Assembly (NCBI RefSeq): GCF_004361855.1 | Contig: NZ_SNWQ01000013.1 | Coordinates: 62,001-126,000, forward strand | Direction of reading: 5' to 3' | Source: Kribbella caucasensis | GTDB taxonomy: Bacteria > Actinomycetota > Actinomycetes > Propionibacteriales > Kribbellaceae | DNA: 64,000 nt | Part shown: in pieces, positions 1-10,850 of the stretch | Position numbering within the stretch: the first letter of the stretch is position 1 | Layout of the letters: each line of letters opens with the position of its first letter | Notes under the pieces: generated by a model | Database searches by the model: none | The model's input: the letters and a program-made list of their open reading frames with translations, nothing else | Told to the model about the DNA's origin: nothing | Program-made: the position numbers and the translations under genes

Positions 1-1
1 C

Positions 2-682
2 GCGGTCGGGCTGTCCTTCACCGGCGTCGTGCTGATCGTCGTGCTGGCGACCAAGTTCCTGCTCGGTGCCTACATCGCGATCATCGCGATGGCCGTCCTC
101 TTCCTGATGATGAGGGGCATCCGGCGGCACTACGAGACGGTGCGCCGGCAGATGGCCGTGGAGGAGGATGATCAGCTGACGCTGCCGTCCCGGGTGCACT
201 CGATCGTCCTGGTGTCGAAACTGCACAAACCGACGCTGCGGGCGCTCGCGTTCGCGAAGGCAGCCCGGCCGTACACGCTGGAGGCGGTTACGGTCGACGT
301 CGACCGGGAGGAGTCGGACGCACTGCAGGCCGAGTGGGATCGGCACGAGGTCCCGATCCCGTTGAAGCGGTTGGCCTCGCCGTACCGGGAGATCACCCGG
401 CCGATCCTGCAGTACGTGCGCGACATCCGGCGGCAGTCGCCGCGGGACGTGGTGATGGTCTACATCCCGGAGTATGTGGTCGGGCACTGGTGGGAGCAGG
501 TCCTGCACAACCAGAGCGCTCTGCGGCTCAAGGTCCAGCTCTTGTTCACACCTGGTGTCATGGTTACGTCCGTTCCTTACCAGTTGCTCTCGTCGCAGGC
601 AGCCGAGGAGCGGAAGGACCGGGAGGAGCGGGTGGCCGGGCAAGTCCGCCGGGGCGCCCGCAAGACGTCAGGAGATCGGTGA
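2..682 (+). CDS. C-terminal part of an APC-superfamily amino acid permease (5' end outside window)
   Basis: The reading frame is open from base 2, so the true start lies upstream and only about 226 residues remain. The visible part opens with two closely spaced hydrophobic helices (about residues 1-37), followed by a soluble cytoplasmic tail of about 190 residues. That tail has a universal-stress-protein-like alternation of strands and helices (for example VHSIVLVSKLHKPT, then LEAVTVDVD). This architecture is typical of actinobacterial APC-type permeases with a long C-terminal cytosolic domain. The stop (680-682) overlaps the GTG start of the RNA methyltransferase by four bases, so the two are probably co-transcribed. 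The substrate cannot be inferred from this fragment. An internal GTG at 29 should not be taken as the start. Confidence 0.8.
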   Translation, partial: AVGLSFTGVVLIVVLATKFLLGAYIAIIAMAVLFLMMRGIRRHYETVRRQMAVEEDDQLTLPSRVHSIVLVSKLHKPTLRALAFAKAARPYTLEAVTVDVDREESDALQAEWDRHEVPIPLKRLASPYREITRPILQYVRDIRRQSPRDVVMVYIPEYVVGHWWEQVLHNQSALRLKVQLLFTPGVMVTSVPYQLLSSQAAEERKDREERVAGQVRRGARKTSGDR

Positions 683-1848
683 CGGACGAGAACATCGTCG
701 GAGCGGTACTGGAGCTCGAGGTCGGGCCGGTGGCGCACGGGGGGCACTGTGTTGCGCGGTATGACGGTCAGGTGGTGTTCGTCCGGCACGCGTTGCCCGG
801 GGAGACCGTCCGTGCTCGTGTGACCGAGGAGAACGCCAAGTACCTGCGGGCCGACGCGATCGAAGTACTGGTGGCGTCGCCGCACCGGATCGAACCGCCC
901 TGCCCGTACGCCGGGCCGGGGCGCTGTGGTGGTTGCGACTTCCAGCACGCGAACATCGTCGAACAGCGCCGGCTGAAGGCGACCGTGGTGTCGGACACGC
1001 TGCGCCGCATCGGTGGCATCGAGCGGACCGTGGTGATGGAGTCGCCCGGTGACGACGGGCTCGGCTGGCGGACCCGGATGCGGTACGCCGTGGTCGACGG
1101 CCGGCCGGGTATGTACGCGCACCGCTCGCACGACCTGATCCCGATCGACCGCTGCCTGATCGCGCACCCGGACACGCCGCCCGTGCTCGACCAGCGATGG
1201 CCCAATACGTCGTCGGTGCAGGCGGTGGTGTCGTCGGAGGGCAAGACCGCAGTACTGACAGACGAGGAGTCGGGCGGCCGAGTGGTCGAGGTGGTCCGGA
1301 ACAGGCGGTTCCGGGTAGAGGCAGGCGGGTTCTGGCAGGTGCATCCGGCCGCCGCGTCGACCCTGCTGGACGCCGTGATGGCCGGCCTCGAACCGGCCGC
1401 GGGCGAGACCGCGCTCGACCTGTACTCCGGCGTGGGGCTGTTCGCCGCCTTCCTGGCCGAAGCGGGGTGCGCAGTACTGGCTGTCGAGGGCGACCGGGAC
1501 GCTGTGAAGAACGCACGGCGCAACCTGCACGACCTGCCGGATGTGACGCTCCAGCAGGGTGATGTGGACCGGGTCCTGAACGATGCGGCCGGGCAGGGCC
1601 TGGAGTCGGTCGACCTGGTTGTCCTGGACCCGCCGCGGACGGGTGCGGGAAAGGACGTCGTACGGCGGATCGCCGCGTTGTCGCCGCGTCGGGTCGCGTA
1701 TGTGGCGTGTGATCCGGCGGCGCTGGCGCGGGATCTGAAGACGTTCGGGACCCTCGGGTACGGGGTCAGCTCACTGCGGGCATTCGATCTGTTCGGGATG
1801 ACACATCACATAGAGTGCGTGGCTGTGCTCGAACCGGTCATTGGTTAG
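679..1848 (+). CDS. TRAM-domain class I SAM-dependent RNA methyltransferase (RlmC/RlmD/TrmA family)
   Basis: Predicted to methylate C5 of a uridine in rRNA or tRNA using S-adenosylmethionine. The 389-residue protein has an N-terminal TRAM domain (about residues 1-65), four cysteines suited to a 4Fe-4S cluster (C75, C83, C86 in a CGGC context, and C159), a SAM-binding motif DLYSGVGLF starting at D247, the DPPRTG motif, a catalytic cysteine C344 in YVACDP and the general base E379 in HIEC. All key residues of the family are present. The GTG start at 679 was chosen because it opens the TRAM domain and overlaps the permease stop as GTGA. A longer open frame begins at 334 but runs through the permease gene. 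Whether the target is rRNA or tRNA cannot be told from sequence. Confidence 0.93.
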   Translation: MTDENIVGAVLELEVGPVAHGGHCVARYDGQVVFVRHALPGETVRARVTEENAKYLRADAIEVLVASPHRIEPPCPYAGPGRCGGCDFQHANIVEQRRLKATVVSDTLRRIGGIERTVVMESPGDDGLGWRTRMRYAVVDGRPGMYAHRSHDLIPIDRCLIAHPDTPPVLDQRWPNTSSVQAVVSSEGKTAVLTDEESGGRVVEVVRNRRFRVEAGGFWQVHPAAASTLLDAVMAGLEPAAGETALDLYSGVGLFAAFLAEAGCAVLAVEGDRDAVKNARRNLHDLPDVTLQQGDVDRVLNDAAGQGLESVDLVVLDPPRTGAGKDVVRRIAALSPRRVAYVACDPAALARDLKTFGTLGYGVSSLRAFDLFGMTHHIECVAVLEPVIG

Positions 1849-1932
1849 TGTCGGGCGGCTCGGGTACCGTTCTGGCCTGTTATGGCCCGTGCTCTTGCTC
1901 TTGCTCGGACGCTGCTGGAGACCTGATACCCG

Positions 1933-4900
1933 ATGCCGCTGGTGGATCTGGACGACCCCGACGATCTGCGCGCCCGCTGGAGCGCGCTGGCCGCGGTCGC
2001 CCATGCCACTGGGTTCGACCGGCGCTGGTACGCCGACGAGCTGGGCTGGTACCACCAGGACGAGACCGGATCCGACCTGCGGATGGTCCGGCTGGAGGGC
2101 GGCCGGGCGGTGCTATTCGGGTTCCACACCCAGCACAGCCGGACCGCAGGTGCCGATCTGCTCGCCGGTGCGCCGGACTGGATCGGGCAACCGGAGGTGC
2201 GCGAGCGGATCGCGGCCAGGCGGCTCGGATTCGTGTACGGCAGCTTCAACGGGACCTGGGCGCGCGCGTCGTACGAGGGTGATCCGTGGCAGCCGATCGA
2301 CGACGGGTTCGCGCCGATCGGCTCCTGGCTGACCTCGGACGAGGAGGCCGCGCATGAGTTGGTCGAGTGGTGCGCGGAGTGGGCCGGGTACCGCGGCGAG
2401 CGCGACTCGTTGCTGGTGGGCGCGCGCGGGCTGATCGGGTCGCTGACGTTCGACGGGTTGCTGGACTTCTTCGAGCGGCTGGGGATCGGGCCGAGGTCGC
2501 CGCTGCAGCCGGACGTCCGGGCTGGGTTGATCGCGGCGGAGCAGTTCAACGGTGGTTCGTTGGTCGCGGCGGCCGCGGTGGTCGACGCCCAACCCGCTCC
2601 GGCCGCCCGCGCTCCTGAGGTCCCCGACGTCCCAGTGTTCCCGGCCGTCGCTGAGGTCCCGGCCGTTGCTGAGGCTTCAGGTGTTTCGGACGTTGCTGAG
2701 GATGAGGACGAGGAGGAAGAGCTCTTCATCGTCCCAGCCGGGTTCAGCCCCTTCACCGGCCAGCCGATCGACGACGGCCCCAGCGCCCCGATCCCCAGCG
2801 ACCCGTACGTCGGGGGACCGGGGCTCTCGGCGACTGAGCCGCCATTCACCCCGGAGCCACCGTTCACGCCCGAACCACCATTGCAGCCGGAGCCCCCGCT
2901 GCGACCGGACGACCCGTTCAGCCCGCAACCGCCGTACCAGCCCGAGCCGGAACCCGAACCCGACCCGGCCCGCGAGGACGGATACGGCGTCGTCGGCAAG
3001 AAACGCCGCTTCGGCCGCAAGAAGAAGCGCGACGAGGACGACGCCTCTCTCGTCGGCCTGGGCTTGGTCGCCCCCGACCCCACCCCGTCGCCCGAAGCTC
3101 CCACCCCATACGCCGCCCCTGGCACCACCCCACCTGACGCCGGCTTCATCCCAGCCGCCGGCGGAGTTGCCGCGGGAACCGATCCCTACATCGGCCCCGG
3201 CATGTACGCCGGCTCGTACAACACACCTCTACCGTCGTCAGAACCACCCCGTGTCGGCACTCCCGTGGATGACGGCGAGGACTACTACGCTTCCCTGTTC
3301 GTCGACGCACCCGCCGCCGCGACGTACGTCCCCGACGTAGAAACCGACCAGGTCAGTACCCAGCAACCACAGCAACAGCCCACCCCGGCCTGGACCGACG
3401 ACGCCACCAGCGAGTACAACCCCTTCCCCGACCAACCCACCCCGGTCTCCGCCTCCGACGACACCGGCGTAATCCCGCCAATCCCAGACGTAGACCCGAC
3501 CGAAGACACCGGCATCATCCCCCCGGTAGACGCCCCCACCGACCTGGCGGACGAGAGCGCACCCGCGCAGCCCCCTCCCCAGCAACACCCGCGCGAGGAC
3601 AGCCCTACCGAGCAGCAGCCCTGGCAGGACACTCCCGCCCAGCAACACCCGCAGGAGGACAGCCCTACCCAGCAGGCCTGGCAGGACAACTCGGCCCAGC
3701 CGCCCTGGCAGGACGGCCCCGCCCACCAGGCCCACGCACCCGGGCACCTTCCGGAGCCGCAGTCCGGTCTCGCCCCCGGTCAGTGGAGCGGCGGCGTCTG
3801 GATCAACGGCCAGTGGGTACCAGACGCCACCGCCTACCAGACCGGCACCGCCACCCCCGCATCCCCCACCGACCCACCCCAGCCCTCACCGATCACCCCG
3901 CCCGCCCAACCAACCCCCGGCACAACCCACCCCTCCGCACCCCCTGCTGCCCGCACCAACCCACCCCCGACCAACCACGAGCCGACGCCGCCCCACGCCA
4001 ACCCCGCCTCGACCGGTTACGAGTCGCCATCTGCCCGAGCCGATGCGGCCTCGGCCGACTACGAGCGGACGCAGGCTCAGGCCGATCCCGCCTCGGCCAG
4101 CTACGAGCCGACGTCTTTCCAGGCCGATCCCACCCGGGCCCGCTCCGAGCGGATGCAGGCCCACACCGATCCCACCTCGGTCACTTACGAGCCGACACCT
4201 GCCCAGGCCGATCCCGCATCGGCCCAGCACGACTCCACGCGGGCCCGCACCGACGCGGCTCCGGCCGGCTACGAGTCGACACCGGGTTGGGTCGATCCCG
4301 CCTCGATCGGTTACGAGTCAACACCTGTCGGCACCGAGGCAACGTCGACCGTGGCGGATGCCCAGGAACTCGCCGGCCCGGCGTCCTCTATCACCGCCGA
4401 GCCGGGCCTCTCCAGCGAGGACGACGCGCCGACCGCCGAGATCGCCGCGATCGTCGACGACGAGACCGAGCCCACCGCATCCGCACAGCCCACATCCGTG
4501 GAGCCCCCGTCCGTCGCCCCCTCCGCTTCCGGACACACCGCCGGACCCGCCGCAGACGGACACGCTGGCGGACCGGCCGTCGCCGGATCCGCCGGAGCCG
4601 CGGGAGCTGCCGCCGGAGCCGCGGGAGCTGCCGCCGGATTGGCCGGACCCGCCTCCGCAGCCACTGACGGACCTGGCTCTGCCGGTGCTGTCCCGCTCGG
4701 GGCCCCGTCCGCCGGAGGGGTATCCGGCTCGGACGTTTCCTCGTCTGACGTCTCCGCGGGGGCTGAGAGTGCTTCCGCGTTCGAGGTGGACGATGAGTAC
4801 GAGGAGGAGTACTACCCGACCACCCGCTCCCCGTTCGCGCCGGTCGAGGACGATGCGGACTTCGAGCCGGGCCTGAACGGGTTCGCCGACGACGACCAGT

Positions 4901-6177
4901 TCCACGACGAGATCATCGGCGGCGCGGACTGGACCGCCGACCAGCTAGGCGACACATCCTGGCCCTCGAACGAGACCCACGAACATGCTCAACCGTCCGC
5001 TCGACCCGCCCCGCAACACCAGGACGAGCCATCCCAGGCGACCGCAGACCCTGAACACACGCCGGAGCCGACCGCCAAGTCACCCCAGCCGGCCGATCAG
5101 CAGCAGCACCAGCACGCCGTCCACCACTCGTCGCAGTCCGACCACGCCGCCAACCAACGTCCCGACCCGTACGCCGATCGGGAGAGCGACGGGCTCGCGG
5201 AGCCGCAGGGGGACCGGTACACCAACCAAGGTGACGGCTCACTCGGCGACCTTGACCGCGGCGGTTCCGCAGAGCACCCGCGGGACCGGTTCGTCGACCA
5301 AGGTGCGGACTCGTTCGGCGACCTCGGGCGCGACGGTTTCGCGGAGCAGCAGGGGGACCGGTTTGCCGGGCAAGGTCCTGACTCGTTTGCTGACGAGGAG
5401 CGGTTCGACGAGCTGCCGGAGGAGCGGTTCGCCGGCCAGGTGAATGGGCTGTCGTCGGACCACGGGCGCGAGCAGCATGCCGAGCCGGAGCAGGTCGGCC
5501 TGGGCGATCAAGGGCCCGCGAAGGACCCGCACGACGCCCTGTCGGATGGTCGGCGGGACACCGCATCGGGTGATCCGCACGGCGATTACCCCAACGGATC
5601 GGGCAAAGCGACGGGCAACGGGCTGGCGTCCGTCGTTGCGGCGGGGATGGCCATTCCCGGGCTCGGGCTGGTCGGGTCGGACGGGCCGCGGATCGAGCCG
5701 GAGCCTGGGTCGATCGAGGAGGCCATGCGGGCGGAGTACGAGCGCCCCCGGCCGCGACCGCAGGAATCGCCCGCGATGACGGCGTTGCACGAATGGTGCC
5801 GGGCGCGGACGAAGATCGTGCCGTCCGGGTTCACCATCCAGGTACAGGTTCTCGACCCCGCCGCGCCGTCGTACCGGTTCGATCTCGAACCGCCGCAGGT
5901 CGACGACCCGCAGTACGGCGATGACTGGCTGAGCGAGTTGCTCGGCGATCTGTGGATGACCGAGTCGCAGGGTGAGCTGGGCGGCTGGCTGTTCGCCCGG
6001 ATCGATGCGGCCGGGCGGACACTGCGGATCGACCGGTGGTACGACCAGGTGCCGGACTGGTGGGACAACCCGATCCCGTCGCGGTTCGACGTCGAGGGAC
6101 TGGTCAGGCGGCTCTACCGACGCGGGCCGAACTGGCAACCGTCGTACCTGGAGAAGCTCTACACGGCCTCACGCTGA
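1933..6177 (+). CDS. Giant 1414-residue bipartite protein with disordered repeat-rich middle, function unknown
   Basis: No family recognised. An ordered N-terminal region (about residues 1-215) is rich in tryptophan, tyrosine and acidic residues, with patterns such as RRWYADELGWYH and FDGLLDFFERLG. About 1000 residues follow that are mostly Pro, Ala, Gln, Glu, Asp and Ser. They include an acidic stretch, proline-rich EPPFTP-type repeats, a lone basic patch (KKRRFGRKKKR), Gln-rich repeats near residue 555-600, a GQWSGGVWINGQWVP motif, nine 14-residue repeats (DNA 3976-4353) and three or more 24-residue repeats (DNA 5188-5403). A second ordered region at about 1290-1414 ends with RIDRWYDQVPDWWDNPIP. 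No signal peptide or membrane segment is seen, so it is probably cytoplasmic. The C-terminal region is reminiscent of small actinobacterial proteins associated with secreted-toxin loci, but this is only a resemblance. Confidence 0.85.
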   Translation: MPLVDLDDPDDLRARWSALAAVAHATGFDRRWYADELGWYHQDETGSDLRMVRLEGGRAVLFGFHTQHSRTAGADLLAGAPDWIGQPEVRERIAARRLGFVYGSFNGTWARASYEGDPWQPIDDGFAPIGSWLTSDEEAAHELVEWCAEWAGYRGERDSLLVGARGLIGSLTFDGLLDFFERLGIGPRSPLQPDVRAGLIAAEQFNGGSLVAAAAVVDAQPAPAARAPEVPDVPVFPAVAEVPAVAEASGVSDVAEDEDEEEELFIVPAGFSPFTGQPIDDGPSAPIPSDPYVGGPGLSATEPPFTPEPPFTPEPPLQPEPPLRPDDPFSPQPPYQPEPEPEPDPAREDGYGVVGKKRRFGRKKKRDEDDASLVGLGLVAPDPTPSPEAPTPYAAPGTTPPDAGFIPAAGGVAAGTDPYIGPGMYAGSYNTPLPSSEPPRVGTPVDDGEDYYASLFVDAPAAATYVPDVETDQVSTQQPQQQPTPAWTDDATSEYNPFPDQPTPVSASDDTGVIPPIPDVDPTEDTGIIPPVDAPTDLADESAPAQPPPQQHPREDSPTEQQPWQDTPAQQHPQEDSPTQQAWQDNSAQPPWQDGPAHQAHAPGHLPEPQSGLAPGQWSGGVWINGQWVPDATAYQTGTATPASPTDPPQPSPITPPAQPTPGTTHPSAPPAARTNPPPTNHEPTPPHANPASTGYESPSARADAASADYERTQAQADPASASYEPTSFQADPTRARSERMQAHTDPTSVTYEPTPAQADPASAQHDSTRARTDAAPAGYESTPGWVDPASIGYESTPVGTEATSTVADAQELAGPASSITAEPGLSSEDDAPTAEIAAIVDDETEPTASAQPTSVEPPSVAPSASGHTAGPAADGHAGGPAVAGSAGAAGAAAGAAGAAAGLAGPASAATDGPGSAGAVPLGAPSAGGVSGSDVSSSDVSAGAESASAFEVDDEYEEEYYPTTRSPFAPVEDDADFEPGLNGFADDDQFHDEIIGGADWTADQLGDTSWPSNETHEHAQPSARPAPQHQDEPSQATADPEHTPEPTAKSPQPADQQQHQHAVHHSSQSDHAANQRPDPYADRESDGLAEPQGDRYTNQGDGSLGDLDRGGSAEHPRDRFVDQGADSFGDLGRDGFAEQQGDRFAGQGPDSFADEERFDELPEERFAGQVNGLSSDHGREQHAEPEQVGLGDQGPAKDPHDALSDGRRDTASGDPHGDYPNGSGKATGNGLASVVAAGMAIPGLGLVGSDGPRIEPEPGSIEEAMRAEYERPRPRPQESPAMTALHEWCRARTKIVPSGFTIQVQVLDPAAPSYRFDLEPPQVDDPQYGDDWLSELLGDLWMTESQGELGGWLFARIDAAGRTLRIDRWYDQVPDWWDNPIPSRFDVEGLVRRLYRRGPNWQPSYLEKLYTASR
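3976..4353 (+). repeat. Nine tandem 14-residue (42-bp) repeats inside the giant protein
   Basis: Nine consecutive units of exactly 14 codons are visible by eye, with consensus close to YEPTPAQADPASAx. The aromatic-acidic pair at the start and the D/N-P-A/T-S core are best conserved. Codons vary between units, so the periodicity is kept at protein level and the copies are old rather than a recent slippage product. Confidence 0.85.
5188..5403 (+). repeat. Three 24-residue (72-bp) repeats inside the giant protein
   Basis: Three consecutive 24-codon units of the form DGxAEQQGDRFAGQGxDSFGDLGR, followed by one or two decayed units up to about 5520. They contain regularly spaced Asp, Arg, Phe and Gly. 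Their period differs from the 14-residue array upstream, so two independent repeat expansions occurred in the same linker. Confidence 0.75.
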
Positions 6178-6261
6178 CCCCGTCCGGACCCCCGCTGACC
6201 TCGCTGCGCATTCTCAGTGCACTCTCGATGAACTCTGGCCTCGACGGCCGCAAACGCGAGA

Positions 6262-6267
6262 TAGCGT
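6262..6267 (+). promoter_or_regulatory. -10 element of a predicted leaderless promoter (LLM oxidoreductase)
   Basis: TAGCGT is followed by exactly seven bases and then ATG at 6275, so the predicted transcription start coincides with the A of the start codon. The upstream sequence carries no Shine-Dalgarno motif. Confidence 0.6.
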
Positions 6268-6274
6268 TGTCCGC

Positions 6275-7207
6275 ATGTTGCTCAGGATCTTCACCGAACC
6301 CCAGCAGGGTGCGTCCTATGACGACCTGCTCGCCGTCGCGCGCAAGACGGAGGAGTGTGGCTTCGACGCGTTCTTCCGTTCCGACCACTACCTCGTGATG
6401 GGTGACGGTGACGGCCTGCCCGGCCCGACCGACTCCTGGGTCACGCTGGCCGGGCTGGCCCGGGAGACCGAGCGGATCAAGCTCGGCACGCTGGTCAGCT
6501 CGGCGACGTTCCGTAGCCCCGGTGTGCTGGCGATCAGCGTCGCCCAGGTCGACCAGATGAGCGGTGGCCGCGTCGAGTTAGGCCTGGGCGCCGGCTGGTT
6601 CGAGGGCGAGCACGCGGCGTACGGGCTGGACTTCCCCGACACGGTTGGGCGGTTCGACCTGCTGACCGAGCAGCTCGAGCTGATCACCGGGCTGTGGGAC
6701 ACACCGGTGGGGGAGAAGTACAGCTTCGACGGCAAGCACTACCAGCTGAAGGACTCACCGGCCCTGCCGAAGCCGGTGCAGCAGCCGCACCCACCGATCA
6801 TCGTCGGCGGCGCGGGCAAGAAGCGGACGCCCGCCCTCGCGGCGAAGTACGCGGCCGAGTTCAACGCGGGTTTCCGCTCGGTCGAGGAGACCACAGCGAT
6901 GTTCGAGCGGGTCCGCGCGGCCTGCCGGGCCGGCGGTCGCGACCCACAGACCCTCGCCCTGTCGACCGCCCACACGGTTGTCGTCGGCAAGGATGACGCC
7001 CAGGTGAAACAACGCGCCGCCGCGATCGGCCGCGACGTCGAGGACCTCAAGCAGAACTCCGTCGCCGGTACGCCGTCCGAGGTGGTCGACCGCCTAGGCC
7101 AGTTCGCCGAGGTCGGCTCCCAACGCCAGTACGTCCAGATCATGGACCTCGCCGACCTGGACCACCTGGACCTGATCGCGTCAGAAGTCCTCCCCCAGGT
7201 CTCCTGA
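6275..7207 (+). CDS. LLM-class F420-dependent oxidoreductase
   Basis: A 310-residue luciferase-like monooxygenase-fold protein, the usual length for the actinobacterial F420-dependent subgroup. It shows the family signatures: RIFTEPQQGA at the N-terminus, FFRSDHYL, a conserved LGTLVSSATFRSPGVLA stretch, GGRVELGLGAGWFEGEH, and PPIIVGGAGKKRTPALAAKYA in the second half. Members typically bind coenzyme F420 (sometimes FMN) and oxidise or reduce small organic substrates in the cytoplasm. The substrate here is unknown. The ATG at 6275 is preferred over in-frame upstream codons because homologues begin here and because a -10 element sits seven bases upstream. It is followed by hairpin-forming repeats before the aconitase gene. 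Confidence 0.9.
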   Translation: MLLRIFTEPQQGASYDDLLAVARKTEECGFDAFFRSDHYLVMGDGDGLPGPTDSWVTLAGLARETERIKLGTLVSSATFRSPGVLAISVAQVDQMSGGRVELGLGAGWFEGEHAAYGLDFPDTVGRFDLLTEQLELITGLWDTPVGEKYSFDGKHYQLKDSPALPKPVQQPHPPIIVGGAGKKRTPALAAKYAAEFNAGFRSVEETTAMFERVRAACRAGGRDPQTLALSTAHTVVVGKDDAQVKQRAAAIGRDVEDLKQNSVAGTPSEVVDRLGQFAEVGSQRQYVQIMDLADLDHLDLIASEVLPQVS

Positions 7208-7219
7208 GACCGGTCGAGA

Positions 7220-7280
7220 GGCAGCTATTCCGACTTAGCTGCCCTAAGTCGGAATAACTCCACCGCTATTCCGACTTAGG
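7220..7280 (+). repeat. Three copies of a 13-bp motif forming overlapping, mutually exclusive hairpins
   Basis: TATTCCGACTTAG occurs at 7226-7238 and 7267-7279, and its exact reverse complement at 7244-7256. The middle copy can pair with the first (13 bp, 5-base loop) or the third (14 bp, 10-base loop). In addition GGCAGCTA (7220-7227) can pair with TAGCTGCC (7236-7243), which would sequester the first copy. The block is AT-rich compared with its surroundings. It lies 12 bases after the LLM stop and about 155 bases before the aconitase start. It could terminate the upstream gene or act as a switch for the downstream one. Confidence 0.7.
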
Positions 7281-7318
7281 CGCCGGCTCTGGTGGAAGAA
7301 GTGGCTCGATGTCGTGTA

Positions 7319-7332
7319 TCTTGATGTCGAGA
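7319..7332. promoter_or_regulatory. Imperfect palindrome upstream of aconitase, candidate operator
   Basis: TCTTGATGTCGAGA consists of half-sites TCTTGA and TCGAGA, a palindrome with one mismatched position. It overlaps a possible -10 element (TATCTT at 7317). A related CTCGATGTCG sequence lies just before it at 7305. Position and symmetry suggest a repressor site controlling aconitase. The regulator is not identified. Confidence 0.4.
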
Positions 7333-7435
7333 GATTCTGGAGTGGGAGGTTAGGGCAGCCTGATCTCCCGGCCGGGCCGGGTGCTCGGCAGGATGGGCTC
7401 TAGCAGCGGACCGGACTGGATAGAGGAGCGGGTTG

Positions 7436-10219
<2,784 letters not shown>

Positions 10220-10268
10220 CAGATCGCGACTCGCGAGCCATCCGCATGACAGGTCGCGGGTTGGCCGG

Positions 10269-10499
10269 ATGACAAAACCGGATGGGCCGGTGGTCGGCCG
10301 GGTCCGGGACTGGTACGACGAGGAGGGCTGGGGCGTGATCGAGAGCCCCAGTACTCCCGGCGGCTGCTGGACCCACTTCAGCGCGGTCGAGGCCGATGGG
10401 TTCCGGTCGCTGCGCCCGGGCGCCTCTGTCGAGCTCCGCTGGGAGGCGGTCGAGCAGGACGGCTACGAATACCGCGCCACCTGGATCCGCGAAGCCTGA
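10269..10499 (+). CDS. Cold-shock-domain-like small protein
   Basis: A 76-residue protein with the strand pattern of a cold-shock (OB-fold) domain: GRVRDWYDEEGWGVIESP, then CWTHFSAVEADGFRSLRPG, then VELRWEAVEQDGYEYRA. The RNP1-like segment reads EGWGVI instead of the classic KGFGFI, and the RNP2-like region HFSAV replaces VFVH. The nucleic-acid surface is therefore altered, with Trp replacing Phe. It follows aconitase by 49 bases on the same strand and may be co-transcribed. Nucleic-acid binding is inferred from the fold only. Confidence 0.8.
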   Translation: MTKPDGPVVGRVRDWYDEEGWGVIESPSTPGGCWTHFSAVEADGFRSLRPGASVELRWEAVEQDGYEYRATWIREA

Positions 10500-10850
10500 C
10501 TCCAGGACGACGATCAGCCGGAGGGCCTCGAGCGATGCACCGGCTCAGCACCGCGATCGCGCGCAGCTCAGAGGTTGGCCTCTGAGCTGCATGGTTAGCC
10601 CACCAGATTCCGAGGGGGCAACCATGCAGCTGGAAGGTTAGCCTCTGAGATTTCGGGCGGCGGGGCGCTCGGGGTGGGTCGGGCGGTGGTCGGAGGGCGC
10701 TGTGGTCGGGGCGTTCGGTGGTTCGGGCGTGCTGTGGTTGGGGCGGGTGGTGGTGCTGTGGTCGGCTCGGGTGTGGGCGGCTCGGGTGTGGGCGGGTGCG
10801 GATCCGTTGGCTGGCAGCGGTTCGGGGACTAGGGGAAGGTTGGGTGGCGG
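10500..10850. other. 351-bp intergenic region: structured repeat element then G/T-rich stretch
   Basis: No convincing gene. Bases 10563-10651 hold a hairpin-forming repeat related to one at 36446-36540. From about 10655 to 10850 the plus strand is strongly G/T-biased (runs such as GGGTGGTCGGAGG), a bias that continues into the downstream exporter gene. A ribosome-binding site AGGGGAAGG lies near 10831. Confidence 0.6.
10563..10651 (+). repeat. Hairpin repeat element, copy A
   Basis: It contains a perfect 12-bp stem (10563-10574 with 10579-10590, loop TTGG), an inner stem ATGGTT (10591-10596) with AACCAT (10620-10625), and a distal GGTTAGCCTCTGAG (10636-10649) that repeats and can pair with the left end. 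It aligns without gaps to copy B at 36446-36540, about three quarters identical by eye. The outer arms pair almost completely if G-U pairs on the plus strand are allowed. It lies 63 bases after the cold-shock-like gene. Confidence 0.75.

Noticed and set aside
334..678. In-frame upstream extension of the RNA methyltransferase
   Set aside because: It lies within the permease gene in another frame and is not protein-like. The TRAM domain begins at GTG 679.
1845..3149. 434-codon Gly/Ser-rich open frame on the minus strand
   Set aside because: Mirror image of the Pro/Ala/Glu-rich linker of the giant protein. Its glycine-serine repeats are explained by the opposite-strand codons.
3976..5520. Regularly spaced repeats that could suggest a CRISPR array
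   Set aside because: The periods are 42 and 72 bp, in frame, with protein-level conservation and no spacers, so they are coding repeats.
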